Source: Symsagittifera roscoffensis
Taxonomy: Eukaryota; Xenacoelomorpha; Acoela; Convolutidae
Assembly: GCF_963678635.1 (NCBI RefSeq)
Contig: NC_087065.1
Location: 41,851,430-41,915,429 of the forward strand
Length of the DNA stretch: 64,000 nucleotides
Reading direction: 5' to 3'
In this document: one piece after another, positions 31,787 to 40,722 of the stretch
Layout of the letters: the number at the start of each line of letters is the position of its first letter
Numbering within the stretch: the stretch's first letter is position 1
Made by a program: the position numbers and the translations under genes
Notes under the pieces: generated by a model
Seen by the model: only the letters and a program-made list of their open reading frames with translations
Told to the model about the DNA's origin: nothing
Databases searched by the model: none

Positions 31787-33772
31787 TCAGCTCAGGTCTT
31801 TCAGCAGTTCTTGAGTGGTGAAATCCTCCTCTGCTGGTTTTGGTTCAGGCGTGTTCCCTATTTCCATTTCCTCTCCTGCCTCACTGAGAGTCTCATCCAT
31901 GCTTTCTTCTTCTGACTCTGCCTTCCTTCTCTCAAGTTTTCTTCTGAACCGATCTTCTATGGGGCCGCTTCTTTTGTCTCCAGGGGTGCCCACTGACAGG
32001 GGTGATGGTGTCGTTGGGTCCGATTTCTTATATTCCGTCAGAGCCACACACAACTGGCCTGCCGCATCCAGCTCCTCCCCTTCCCGTCTCATATCCATCC
32101 GTTCCAATTCGTAAGGCGCCCGGTGTTTTCTTGTGGCAAACTTCATTTCGTCTTTTAGCGCAATGTGCCCTTCTTCTACAATGATCCTGCCATCGTCCCA
32201 CACCGGTAACATGTTCTCCAAACCCGCCCGATCAAGCGTCCTCAAGATCTCTCGCACCTCGAGTTTTGGGGGCATTGAGCCTCTCATCTTCTTCGCTTGA
32301 GTCGTCCATGAGTTTATTTTTATATCACAGGTGTGGAAATAGACCGCTGCGGTATAGCCGATGCATAGGGGGTCCCAGCCATCGGTGAATTCCCTTTGCT
32401 GCCTCTCCGCCGCTGCTCTCGCGAACAGGGATGGGACCACCAGGGAACTTTTCATTCCCAGGGTCATTCTCCTGACCGTTGGGAACTCGGGAATGGTTGC
32501 TGGCAAGATTTCCTTCTCTAATATTGCCTCTAGCTCCCTTTTCACCAACTCGAAGCTTTTCTTCCATGCGGGAATTCTCAAGATCTCTTGTCCACTCGCC
32601 GCCAGGGGATTCAAGTTCCAGAACTTGGGATAGGTATCGATGGGGAATTCACGTTTTCCCCCCATCCTGCACTGCAGTTGCCCCCGGAAGTTGTATACAA
32701 TCAACTCGGGATCTTTCACTTTTCCAAAGAGTACCGTGTTACTCATTTGCGCTCTCAGCACCTCTTGCTGACACCAATTGAGTGCCGTCCCATCCAACAC
32801 ACTTATCAGGCTCAAGTGTGCCACAGAGTTGCGGTAAGCCGTCACTAGGGGATCTGGAAACGCGTATGTTACAGCTGGTCCGTAAAGGCAAGTTACGACC
32901 TCCTCCAGCCCCCGGATTATTCCCATTGGGTCCGATCTCATCGCCAGGCACAGGTCTGTCAACAGAGGCATGCCACGATTCACCTGTCTCCATTCATCTT
33001 TCGTTTTCAGGTCCTTCTCCTCGCCAGTCATATGTCGATTCTGCATCAGGAGATATTCCACCAGCAGCGTCTTCAGTCCCGCAGCACATTTATATGAGTA
33101 GGTGTCTATGCTCGAGTGGGTCTTCCCCATCGACAGGGGCTCCCCATAATTCGTCAGCCGATGAAATGACACCAGCTCACCATGGGTCAGGAGCACCAGT
33201 GCCAGATATCCATCAATCCGTAGTGTTTCCACACCCCGACTGAACATGTACGCTGGACCCATGTTGAATAGGTACCTCGGGTAAACTAGGTACAGGGCCA
33301 ACAATAGGCTCATGGGTATGCTCAGTATTTCTTGTACAAAGGCCCCGAAAATGGTCTCCTTCGCACTAAACACTCCAGCCATGAGTTCCTTCTCCCAACA
33401 AGGACTCAAGAACTTGAGAATCTCGTGATCTTTTCTTGTCCTCAGCTCGCCCTTCGCGTGCTCCCTCCAGAATCCCCCGATGGTGACCTCGTTTGCAGCC
33501 GTGACGAACCTAGTCACCGTCATCTCCCTGCTTTCGGCGACTTCCAACTGCTCCTCAAGAAATCTCCAGATCTGCTTCACAAGAGGTGGGGCGTTCTCCT
33601 TTATCTTATCTGTGGCGTTTTCTAGCCTTGGTGTTAGGAACGGCCACCTGCCTCTTTCTTGCGTTAGTCGGTACACCATCGACTCCAGTTGCTTCTCAGT
33701 CGCAGCCACATTTTTTCTCTCATTACTTGGTCCCCTTGACTTGCTGGTGGAGCTCGTGATGGTCAAATCCAT
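31787..33772 (-). CDS. Large cargo protein of unknown family (element B copy, 661 codons)
   Basis: This is the longest open frame in B. It aligns over several hundred residues with A 2796-4475: MGPAYMFSRGVETLRIDGYL versus KGPANLFTQALADLRLDGLL, and GMPLLTDLCLAMRSDPMGII, LYGPAVTYAFPDPLVTAYRN, DGTALNWCQQEVLR. The first ~60 residues are basic and Ser-rich. The end is acidic (RRKAESEEESMDETLSEAGE). No transmembrane segment or known catalytic motif is seen. Its long open frame contrasts with the broken gag-pol of the same element. Confidence 0.7.
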   Translation of the reverse strand: MDLTITSSTSKSRGPSNERKNVAATEKQLESMVYRLTQERGRWPFLTPRLENATDKIKENAPPLVKQIWRFLEEQLEVAESREMTVTRFVTAANEVTIGGFWREHAKGELRTRKDHEILKFLSPCWEKELMAGVFSAKETIFGAFVQEILSIPMSLLLALYLVYPRYLFNMGPAYMFSRGVETLRIDGYLALVLLTHGELVSFHRLTNYGEPLSMGKTHSSIDTYSYKCAAGLKTLLVEYLLMQNRHMTGEEKDLKTKDEWRQVNRGMPLLTDLCLAMRSDPMGIIRGLEEVVTCLYGPAVTYAFPDPLVTAYRNSVAHLSLISVLDGTALNWCQQEVLRAQMSNTVLFGKVKDPELIVYNFRGQLQCRMGGKREFPIDTYPKFWNLNPLAASGQEILRIPAWKKSFELVKRELEAILEKEILPATIPEFPTVRRMTLGMKSSLVVPSLFARAAAERQQREFTDGWDPLCIGYTAAVYFHTCDIKINSWTTQAKKMRGSMPPKLEVREILRTLDRAGLENMLPVWDDGRIIVEEGHIALKDEMKFATRKHRAPYELERMDMRREGEELDAAGQLCVALTEYKKSDPTTPSPLSVGTPGDKRSGPIEDRFRRKLERRKAESEEESMDETLSEAGEEMEIGNTPEPKPAEEDFTTQELLKDLS

Positions 33773-33969
33773 ACTTCGGAACCACTAAGTGACTTATTAT
33801 TGGGTGGTCATCCCCTATAGCCGGACTGAACTTGAGTTGTCTGGCGAAATTCGATATCTTTAGCAAGAGGACTTCATCCAATACAATGAGGATACCTGCT
33901 AATTATAGAAGCCCCTCAACGCGTGGGACACATCCGCCCACGCCGCCGCCAGTTCTGACTTGCGAAGCC

Positions 33970-34721
33970 TCAAGTTCGTCGGTTCCAACTCTCGGATATT
34001 AAGATCAAAACCGCATATACAAACTGCAGAGCGGGAGTCATGCTCGCGTACCCGGGGGACGTCGTGAATACCACTCTTTTCTTGGATCCAAATCGGGAAG
34101 TGACGTTCTCCTGCACCTCATTCATCGTCTCAAACAACGTCTGGATAGCTTCCCAGATTTTCTTTGGCGCAGGCTTATCGCCCTTGAGTTGCTCAAGAAA
34201 CCCAGTCGCATGCAGGTGGTCATTCATTCCTGCAAACAGTAGTAGCTCTGGCTCGCAGGGCATCTCCGATTTTATCGCGACCACCAGGGTTAACATCTGG
34301 TTCAACTCAGCCCCTGGCAGCGAGTATATCAAGGTATCCGGCCAGAACAACTTGGGAGACCTCCCTCGAAGTCCGATCCCGCCACGATGATCACCCCTGC
34401 GGCAGCTGGATCTGCTCTGTCATAAACTGCTAAAGTCTTGGGCAATTGGGCATTCCCGCAGGGTTTCCCATATCTCGGGTCGTCCGCCAATCTCGTACCC
34501 TCATAAGCGGCATCTGGCAGTTCCATTTCTCTTGGGTCCAGTAGTTTGTCCACTACCCTCAACTGCGCGGGAGTTGCCAGCCTGATTCTGGCTATACTAG
34601 TTCGGTGCTTAGGGGGCTCCACTATGAGTCCCGGACTCCCCAGCAACTTGAGAGGTCTGTAGTTGATCGGTCCCATGACCGATCTTGTAGGAATCCCAGT
34701 CAGATCAGCCGTCTCCATCAT
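33970..34721 (-). pseudogene. B: second SGNH-like domain, split by a frameshift
   Basis: Frame 34329-34721 ends with a strand AAGVIIVAGSDFEGG, a possible block I. Frame 33970-34350 continues WPDTLIYSLPGAELNQMLTL (possible block II Gly), EPELLLFAGMNDHLHATGFL (GMND as block III) and VVFTTSPGYASMTPALQFVY. The spacing fits an SGNH fold but no DxxH block V is clear. In A the same region is contiguous with the first SGNH domain (4780-6303). The two frames overlap by 22 nt, marking one frameshift. Confidence 0.45.
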
Positions 34722-34862
34722 TCTTGCCCTCGAGAAATGCCTGCTCTTGTCTGCACTCCAGATCCTCCAGGTCCAGCTCCTTTACCTTCTCCAGATATCT
34801 CGTCCGGCTTGTCTCCGCCGTTTTTTCCACCCTCTTGCTCTCTTCCATTACCACCGAGGACA

Positions 34863-35756
34863 CTACCGAACTCTGGGGCGTTGGTGACGTTGCTTCCTCG
34901 GCCTCCATCGGTGCGGTCCCGGTAATCTAGTCCGGCTACTTTTCGAGCTGTCTCTAGAATCAACCCTCGCCCCCAGGCGAATGGATAGGGCTCTTGAGGC
35001 AAGGAAAGGGGGATTTGGAGGTGGACCGAATGTGAATTGGGCCGTCTCAAGCAAGTCTGCCTCCAATGCACTTATGTGCCTCTGGAAAAGGTCGTTCAAC
35101 CATTCCACTCCCCTAGGCCTGTCAAAATGGATTCCATCTGAGGATGCGTCGTCGGGGAAGGCGGCTTGCTCCATTTGCTCGGCTACATCCAGAAATCCAA
35201 TGGGAAGGACACTCCTCTGATGTATTTGCCTGACTAATTCGTTCAGGTTCCGTACTTTCGTATTCATCTCCATCGCGTGTTGGTCAGTCTTCATATTGTA
35301 AGGGATGGTACAAACTGTGAGTATGGCAGGGTCCATTTGAATCCGTAACTCCTCAAGGATACAGCTCATTTTGTCATGTAGCCTCATGACTTTCCTTGAC
35401 TCCCCTCTGGACTTATCATTAGTCCCGATCATTAGAGTTACCGTGTATACTCTTGTCATCCCTAGCATCTCGAGTGATGCCAATATCTGTGGCATTGCAG
35501 CTCCAGAGAAACTCAAGATCCCAGTCTGCCAATGTGTATGAATCCGGGTCAGCACCCGCAGCAGGCAGACCCCTATGATTAGGTGAACCGTACCCTCCGG
35601 CACACGTGGCTGCGTATAGTATTCCACCCAAGCCGCGTCATGGAAGCAATCCCTCCTGGCTCTTTGTGCCGTGTTCCAATCCATGCGGTTGTGCCTCTGG
35701 TATCTGTCCTCCGTGTTCTTCTTGTAACTTGCGATTACCACACTCCTGACTCTCAC
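34863..35756 (-). CDS. B: SGNH/GDSL hydrolase-like cargo protein (297 codons)
   Basis: The SGNH blocks are in order. HLIIGVCLLRVLTRIHTHWQ stands where block I (GDSLL) is expected, with the nucleophile Ser read as Cys and the preceding Asp as Val. GAAMPQIL is block II, TLMIGTNDKSRGES block III, and SSDGIHFDRPRGVEWLNDLF block V (Asp and His present). Family enzymes hydrolyse acyl esters. The Ser to Cys change may inactivate it, or give a Cys nucleophile. The N-terminal ~60 residues carry a basic segment (NRMDWNTAQRARRDCFHD). The C-terminal ~60 residues look frameshifted. Confidence 0.65.
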   Translation of the reverse strand: MRVRSVVIASYKKNTEDRYQRHNRMDWNTAQRARRDCFHDAAWVEYYTQPRVPEGTVHLIIGVCLLRVLTRIHTHWQTGILSFSGAAMPQILASLEMLGMTRVYTVTLMIGTNDKSRGESRKVMRLHDKMSCILEELRIQMDPAILTVCTIPYNMKTDQHAMEMNTKVRNLNELVRQIHQRSVLPIGFLDVAEQMEQAAFPDDASSDGIHFDRPRGVEWLNDLFQRHISALEADLLETAQFTFGPPPNPPFLASRALSIRLGARVDSRDSSKSSRTRLPGPHRWRPRKQRHQRPRVR

Positions 35757-35776
35757 GATTTCTCAGCTGTAGCCTC

Positions 35777-36214
35777 TCATTCAATTCTTTCAGACGCTAG
35801 GAGCTCCCGCTCACCTGACTGCCGCTCACCTGACTCCCGCTTACCTGACCTGACTGCCACATTCCAGGACAGCCATCTGGTCTGCTCTTGGTTGGATATG
35901 CCATCAGTGGTGTAGCCGACCATTAAAACCGCTTCTGTTGCAGACTCCCTGCATTCACCCTGCTCTTCCAGTTGAAGGATGGCGTTCAGCATCACTGCCA
36001 TTCTCTCATCCACTTGGGTTTAATCCAGGTCCCTCAAGCGTCTGTATAATTCATCAAGCGTGGGCCTCTTCAGAGCCGCGGGCATGGACTTCCAAAATCG
36101 GTCTGCCATTTTTATAATCTCTAGATGATCTTGCGCACGTACCAACTTGAGAAATACCGTACCAACTTGAGAATTACCGTACCAACTTGAGTACTTGAGA
36201 AATAACCTTTGCAA
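35777..36214 (-). CDS. B: ORF2 N-terminal region, short frame then stop then continuation
   Basis: Frame 36020-36214 ends TLDELYRRLRDLD and TAA. The same reading frame continues to 36013-35777 with RMAVMLNAILQLEEQGECRE. Both parts align with A at 13421-12615, where a TGA falls at nearly the same place. A triplicated GTACCAACTTGAGAA..ACC sequence at about 36130-36200 covers the start of the first frame. The region leads toward the SGNH frame, after a further frame break. Confidence 0.45.
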
Positions 36215-36576
36215 ATCTTGCTGACTGTGGGTTTGTTCAAGACCTTCTTCTCTATTTCAGTTGAGTATAGTTGGGTAGTCAACTTGACTTTACCAAATCA
36301 ATCTGAAAATTAAACTTGATTTTTAGACTAAGATGCTATGTTCCTAACCTAAAACTCCCCCATTATTATATTTAAAACCTTATCCTTTCGTTCTACTAAA
36401 ATAATTCAATTGAAGTTTTCTAAGAGCCTGCAGATTCATTTTATGTTTTAGCACCGTCAGTCATTTAAAATTTAATTGTAATGCCAATCACATCTAAGAT
36501 CCTTTTACGTGTTCCGTGCCCCAATACCTAACTTGAGATCCCTTCATGCCCAACTCGAGACCCCCATTTACCCGAC
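36215..36576 (-). other. B: AT-rich spacer between macro-like ORF and ORF2
   Basis: There is no ORF of note. The spacer has the same position as 13500-13860 in A. It may contain control elements for a second transcript, but no TATA box or splice site can be assigned with confidence. Confidence 0.4.
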
Positions 36577-37398
36577 TCAGGCGATACTCAAGTAGTATTT
36601 ATTGTGCAGATGTACCATTATCTCCGTTTCTGCGAAGACCACGTGTAGGATAGCATATAGTTCCCTTGGGCTCAACTTGCCCTTGTTCGGGTCATAGACC
36701 GGCATTGAGACTTCCGTTATTCTTCTTTCGATCATGAAGTCTCGCAGTCTCGTTAGTGCCAACATCTCGTGTTCAGGATCGATCGTGTTCCTCTCACTGA
36801 CCCTCGTCACTAAGAAGCACAGGTATTTGCCTGGGACTTGTGCTACTGATGGTGGAAGCGCAGCCAATCGTCCCAGCCCTGGTCTCTGTCTGAATAGAAA
36901 CTCCACTTTCTGGTGTTCTCTCTTGAAGTCGGCCTCCAGTCTTGATTTGAAACTCATGTCCGCCGTGATACAGATTGCGCTAGTCCTGTCCAACAGAATG
37001 AAGTCGCTATCCGTTATCAGGATGTTCTCCGAGTATTCGTTGGGTGTTTCAAACTTCGTTTTGAAATTCCGTCCTATGGTAGGCTCAGCCTCCTCCCCAT
37101 CCAGTTCCAGTTTGCTCGTTTCTCTCACTTCCCTGAGTTTCTTTATCATCAAATTTTTGGTGTGGGTAAGTCCTACCCCCACTCCTCGGACAAAAATATT
37201 TATCGACGTCCCCGTCGATGGTGCTGGGTCCAAATTATCTGGTGGAATCTCGAGCGGCCTGTCTGTTGCTTTCCAGCCGAAGAGGGGATCCTCCGTTTTC
37301 ATGTGCTTTCCCGCTGACACGTCGACTTGTTGGATGCTTTGTCCTTCGCCGCTTCCGTTCTTGACATCGCGCATCCATTCTAATATCCTCAAGTTCAT
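36577..37398 (-). CDS. B: macro-domain-like cargo protein (273 codons)
   Basis: The N-terminal ~120 residues contain INIFVRGVGVGLTHTKNLMI and are shared with A1. The C-terminal ~145 residues resemble a TARG1/OARD1-type macro domain: a strand AICITADMSFKSRLEADFKR (cellular form: I-S-A-D..M-G-x-G-I-A..F), GKYLCFLVTRVSERN, LTRLRDFMIERRITEVSMPV, YDPNKGKLSPRELYAILHVV and a final EIMVHLH strand. Macro domains bind or cleave ADP-ribose and its derivatives. The glycine-rich binding loop is altered (KSRL in place of GxGI), so catalysis is doubtful. It follows integrase and precedes ORF2. Confidence 0.55.
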   Translation of the reverse strand: MNLRILEWMRDVKNGSGEGQSIQQVDVSAGKHMKTEDPLFGWKATDRPLEIPPDNLDPAPSTGTSINIFVRGVGVGLTHTKNLMIKKLREVRETSKLELDGEEAEPTIGRNFKTKFETPNEYSENILITDSDFILLDRTSAICITADMSFKSRLEADFKREHQKVEFLFRQRPGLGRLAALPPSVAQVPGKYLCFLVTRVSERNTIDPEHEMLALTRLRDFMIERRITEVSMPVYDPNKGKLSPRELYAILHVVFAETEIMVHLHNKYYLSIA

Positions 37399-37470
37399 AT
37401 TCTCCCTCCTCTCTATCCCGCTCTGTTGCAGATCTGTCTCTCGTTCTGGTGTCGAGTAGTCTTCCTGCGG

Positions 37471-37668
37471 TTAGTGTTCATTATCATTGATAATTTGCCA
37501 TTCACCGTCGGCTGCTAGTTCGCCCACACTTAGCAGCTCTTCGCTTAGTTCATCTGGCTGTATCTTATCAATCAAGAAATCATCTCCGTACCTGTTGTAC
37601 CTCATGCCTGTCCGTTTGCGATTGCCACTCCTATCCCCGCTGGTATTGGTGAATCTGGTTCTGTCCAC
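37471..37668 (-). CDS. B: post-integrase basic segment
   Basis: RKRTGMRYNRYGDDFLIDKI matches A KKKYNPYGEDFIKD, and a stop separates it from the macro-like ORF. In A1 the equivalent sequence is in one frame with the macro N-terminal region, so in the ancestor the macro-like domain was probably translated as the C-terminal extension of Pol. Confidence 0.55.
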   Translation of the reverse strand: MDRTRFTNTSGDRSGNRKRTGMRYNRYGDDFLIDKIQPDELSEELLSVGELAADGEWQIINDNEH

Positions 37669-38240
37669 TTCGGCACCTCTCCCTGCTCCGGATCGTTCCA
37701 GTCTTCTTCCACAAAGGATTCCGCATCAGAGTCCGCATCTATTTTTTCATCGTCATCCAAACTCAAGTTCTCGTTGCCATCAATTTTCTCTCTGGTGCCT
37801 TTTTCGTTCACTTCACACGCTGGCTCCCTCAGTAGGTACTCCAGTCCCTCCATGTCCTGTGGTATACACCAGTCCTCTGGGGATGGGACGTGAGGCTTCA
37901 GATTCTCATAATGTGCTGCTCGCCCCGTACTCAAGCGGTAGAACCGTCCTTGTTGGTGTACTTCCGTTATCATGAATGGTCCCCTCCATTTCTTAAGTAG
38001 TTTCTTTGTACCTTTGGGCGGTATGATATTCTGGAAGACCCACACGTACTGGCCCACTTCATATGGCTTCGCCTGTAGTATCTTTTCATCATATTTCTTG
38101 CGCTGTCTCATTTGTGCTTGCGCAGTGTTCCTCCTGCAGAGCTCGTTTAGTTCCTGCTGTCTCTTGATCGCTTCTTTCACGTAAGCTTGAGGTGACGTCC
38201 TCTTCCCTTCGTATTCCGGGTAAAAGAATGTCAGGGGCAT
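37602..38240 (-). CDS. B: integrase C-terminal domain with GPF module
   Basis: From PLTFFYPEYEGKRTSPQAYV the frame runs through RQRKKYDEKILQAKPYEVGQ to KKWRGPFMITEVHQQGRFYR and AAHYENLKPHVPS. This is the beta-barrel GPY/F module of Ty3/gypsy integrases, which contributes to DNA binding and multimerisation. No chromodomain follows; instead an acidic tail (SLDDDEKIDADSDAESFVEE). It overlaps the core frame by 10 nt in another frame. Confidence 0.8.
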   Translation of the reverse strand: MPLTFFYPEYEGKRTSPQAYVKEAIKRQQELNELCRRNTAQAQMRQRKKYDEKILQAKPYEVGQYVWVFQNIIPPKGTKKLLKKWRGPFMITEVHQQGRFYRLSTGRAAHYENLKPHVPSPEDWCIPQDMEGLEYLLREPACEVNEKGTREKIDGNENLSLDDDEKIDADSDAESFVEEDWNDPEQGEVPKWTEPDSPIPAGIGVAIANGQA

Positions 38241-38917
38241 TGCTCTCTCCCTGCCGTCAAAATCATGAAAGGACTGATACCCGTTGTTGAGTGTTGCGTA
38301 CTGTTGTACGCCTCTACGACTTGCGGCAGATATTTATCCCAGTCCGTCATGTATCTTGAGCAGTATACCCTCAGCATGTTCACCAACGTTCTATTCTGTC
38401 TCTCTACCAGCCCGTTGGTCTGAGGATGGTAGGTTGTCGAGTGTGCTTGAGCAATGTGTGACCTCTTCATCAATTCTTTTGTCAAGTCCCCCACAAAGGC
38501 TTTGCCGTTGTCTGACTGAAAAGTCATTGGACAACCATATTGTGATATCCAATGCGTTATCAGGTGGTCACAAGTCTCCTCTGCTGAGGCTGTCTGACAC
38601 GGGACCGCGTCTGCCAACTTTGTGAAGTCATCTATTATAACCAGTATCTGGTTATATCCCGACTCTGTCATGCAAATTTTTTGATGGTCTATCTGCACCC
38701 CATCATTAAATTCCGAGTTTTCAACGGATTTGAGTGGGAACTTCATTTTCCTTGGGTCTTTTACTTGCAGGCATGTCAGGCATGCATTCACCCATCTCTC
38801 GCAAGCTTTCCTTAATCCTGGCCAATCAAACCTGTGAAGTATTCTCTGTTGCACTTTGTCTATCCCCTGGTGCCCCATCTGATCGTGCGATCTGAATAAC
38901 ATTTCCGTCTGATACAA
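38231..38917 (-). CDS. B: integrase zinc finger and catalytic core
   Basis: The HHCC domain is complete (HDQMGHQGIDKV..KACERWVNACLTC). The DDE core has VQIDHQKICMTESGYNQILV, CPMTFQSDNGKAFVGDLTKE and HPQTNGLVERQNRTLVNMLR, giving Asp, Asp and Glu. It joins the upstream linker frame in phase, but a TAG at 38942-38944 interrupts the two. All catalytic residues are present, and this is the best-preserved integrase in the window. Confidence 0.9.
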   Translation of the reverse strand: MYQTEMLFRSHDQMGHQGIDKVQQRILHRFDWPGLRKACERWVNACLTCLQVKDPRKMKFPLKSVENSEFNDGVQIDHQKICMTESGYNQILVIIDDFTKLADAVPCQTASAEETCDHLITHWISQYGCPMTFQSDNGKAFVGDLTKELMKRSHIAQAHSTTYHPQTNGLVERQNRTLVNMLRVYCSRYMTDWDKYLPQVVEAYNSTQHSTTGISPFMILTAGREQCP

Positions 38918-38941
38918 TTGTGGTAATATGATGAGGTTGTG

Positions 38942-40042
38942 CTAGTGTAATATCTTTTCCTCATCTTTTCTCTTGCACGCTACCACCCCATCAGCTGTGT
39001 GATAGAGTAAATCTTTTCTTTCTTTGTAGAACTGGCTCAAGATCTTGTAGCTGTCTTCCTCCAGGTCCCTTTTCTCCTTGGACCCCGTCCGGATCCATTT
39101 GGAGAGGTTACTCGTCATCTTGTCATTCTGTTGGGCCCTCATCAGGTCCGACAGCCTATATCTCGCTTTGACATGTTCCTTTAGTGCCATGATCTGTCCA
39201 TTCATTTCCCCAGGGTTGTGGATGTCATCCTTCAGCTTTACGCATATTATCTTCTTCACGATCTTCGTATCATCTTCTGGCACCAGATTTGTTCTGACAT
39301 TTGAGTTGCACGATAGTTCCCTGAATGGTTTCCTCGATACCGCAATTTTCTCAAGTTCTTCACCTCCTTGTTCTTCTTGTTCACCCGAGTTGTACGTTCC
39401 TGAGGAATAATCTGTTTGTAGCTCCATGTCGCGGTGTCTCATCTTCTCCTCTGCCAGTATCATGCATAGACTATCCTGATCATCGCTGCTCTTTTCCGAA
39501 TCTTCCTCCCATAATTCACACTCCCCGGACAATTTCTCTTCTCCGGTTTCTTCTTCCTCCGTGGACGTGGACCACTCCCCGGACTTTTGACCTAGTCCCT
39601 GGTGTTCAGCTTCTTCCTTAAACGCCACTTTCTTTTTCCTAACCTGAGTCCGCTCAAGTATGTTATCGGGGACTTTGTCAACCAGTGACCGCACGACTTC
39701 TTTGCCATCAGTATTGCTTCCTCTTAAAGAGTCTGCGTTGCCAACTGTTTCATTCCTTCGAAGTAGCGTGACTTCCGGTTCCTCCCTACCCTTTCTTTCG
39801 TTCACGGGTTTATCATCTGCCAGTTTCTCAAGTAATCTCCACAAGTCTTCATCTATCTGAGTATCTCCCGTTTCCACCTGGTTGAGATCATAGCCTTTTG
39901 CCTTGAGCGTCTCTCTCAAATTTTTGACTTGAGCATAATCTCTATCGGCATTCCTCGGGTCTTCTTCAAGATTGTTTTCTTTGGAGGCTCTTCTGGTAAT
40001 TCGGGGTGATCTTCTATCGGTTTGCCTGATTTGTCTAGCCAT
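38942..40042 (-). CDS. B: long acidic linker between RNase H and integrase
   Basis: The frame of about 366 codons is very acidic in the middle (SGEWSTSTEEEETGEEKLSG, WEEDSEKSSDDQDS) and ends with the pre-integrase helix ARYRLSDLMRAQQNDKMTSN. Ordinary Ty3/gypsy Pol has only a short tether here. A has a matching but diverged SGE-rich insert. It overlaps the RNase H frame at 39916-40042, indicating a frameshift. Confidence 0.65.
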   Translation of the reverse strand: MARQIRQTDRRSPRITRRASKENNLEEDPRNADRDYAQVKNLRETLKAKGYDLNQVETGDTQIDEDLWRLLEKLADDKPVNERKGREEPEVTLLRRNETVGNADSLRGSNTDGKEVVRSLVDKVPDNILERTQVRKKKVAFKEEAEHQGLGQKSGEWSTSTEEEETGEEKLSGECELWEEDSEKSSDDQDSLCMILAEEKMRHRDMELQTDYSSGTYNSGEQEEQGGEELEKIAVSRKPFRELSCNSNVRTNLVPEDDTKIVKKIICVKLKDDIHNPGEMNGQIMALKEHVKARYRLSDLMRAQQNDKMTSNLSKWIRTGSKEKRDLEEDSYKILSQFYKERKDLLYHTADGVVACKRKDEEKILH

Positions 40043-40722
40043 CTCGTGAGTGGAAGACTGTCATACGTTTCTTTTTCCATGAAGGAGAAGCCATCTTTGA
40101 TTTCGGGCCTATCCGCCTCCCTCTGTTCCTGTCTTTCGTAGAATTCCGTCTTCTTACTCAAGCTATCGGCATTCTGATGTTTGTCCCTTGTTCTATGCTC
40201 AATTATCATGTTGTACCCATCCAGGCGAACTATCCATTTCCCAATGTAGCTCTGGTCCATCGAGTACGTCTTCAGCCAGCTGAGTGCCCTGTTGTCGACC
40301 CGCAGCCTAAATGGCTCACTGCCTAAGTATGCTCTGTACTTCACGACAAAAGTAACCACCGCGAACATCTCTGCTTTCGGTGCCCCATACTTCATTTCCG
40401 TATCACTCAAGACTTTGCTCCCGTATGCTATTGGTCTTAAGACTGTCTTCCCGTTCCATTCTTGTTCTCGATGGAAAATTCCAGAAATCGCGACTACCGA
40501 CGCATCCGTATCCAACACGTACCTCCCTTTTTCCGTTGGCATTCCTAACACCGGTGCCTCGCAAAACTCTTTCTTTATTCTCTGGAATGATTCTTCTGCT
40601 GCGTTGTTCCATGTGAACTTTTTGCCTTTGTGTCTCATTAATTGTTGCATCGGGTATACCTTGTCCGCATAGCCCTTGATGAATTCCCTGTAGTAGTTCG
40701 CAAAACCCAGGAAGTTCATCAA
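39916..40722 (-). CDS. B: RT connection and RNase H domain
   Basis: NFLGFANYYREFIKGYADKV is the RT connection. RNase H shows VLDTDASVVAISG, APKAEMFAVVTF, RVDNRALSWLKTYSMDQSYI and HQNADSLSKKTEF with the acidic active-site positions present. It overlaps the RT frame (40403-41326) because of a frameshift at about 40785, after RMVDRHG. Confidence 0.9.
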   Translation of the reverse strand: MMNFLGFANYYREFIKGYADKVYPMQQLMRHKGKKFTWNNAAEESFQRIKKEFCEAPVLGMPTEKGRYVLDTDASVVAISGIFHREQEWNGKTVLRPIAYGSKVLSDTEMKYGAPKAEMFAVVTFVVKYRAYLGSEPFRLRVDNRALSWLKTYSMDQSYIGKWIVRLDGYNMIIEHRTRDKHQNADSLSKKTEFYERQEQREADRPEIKDGFSFMEKETYDSLPLTRWLDKSGKPIEDHPELPEEPPKKTILKKTRGMPIEIMLKSKI

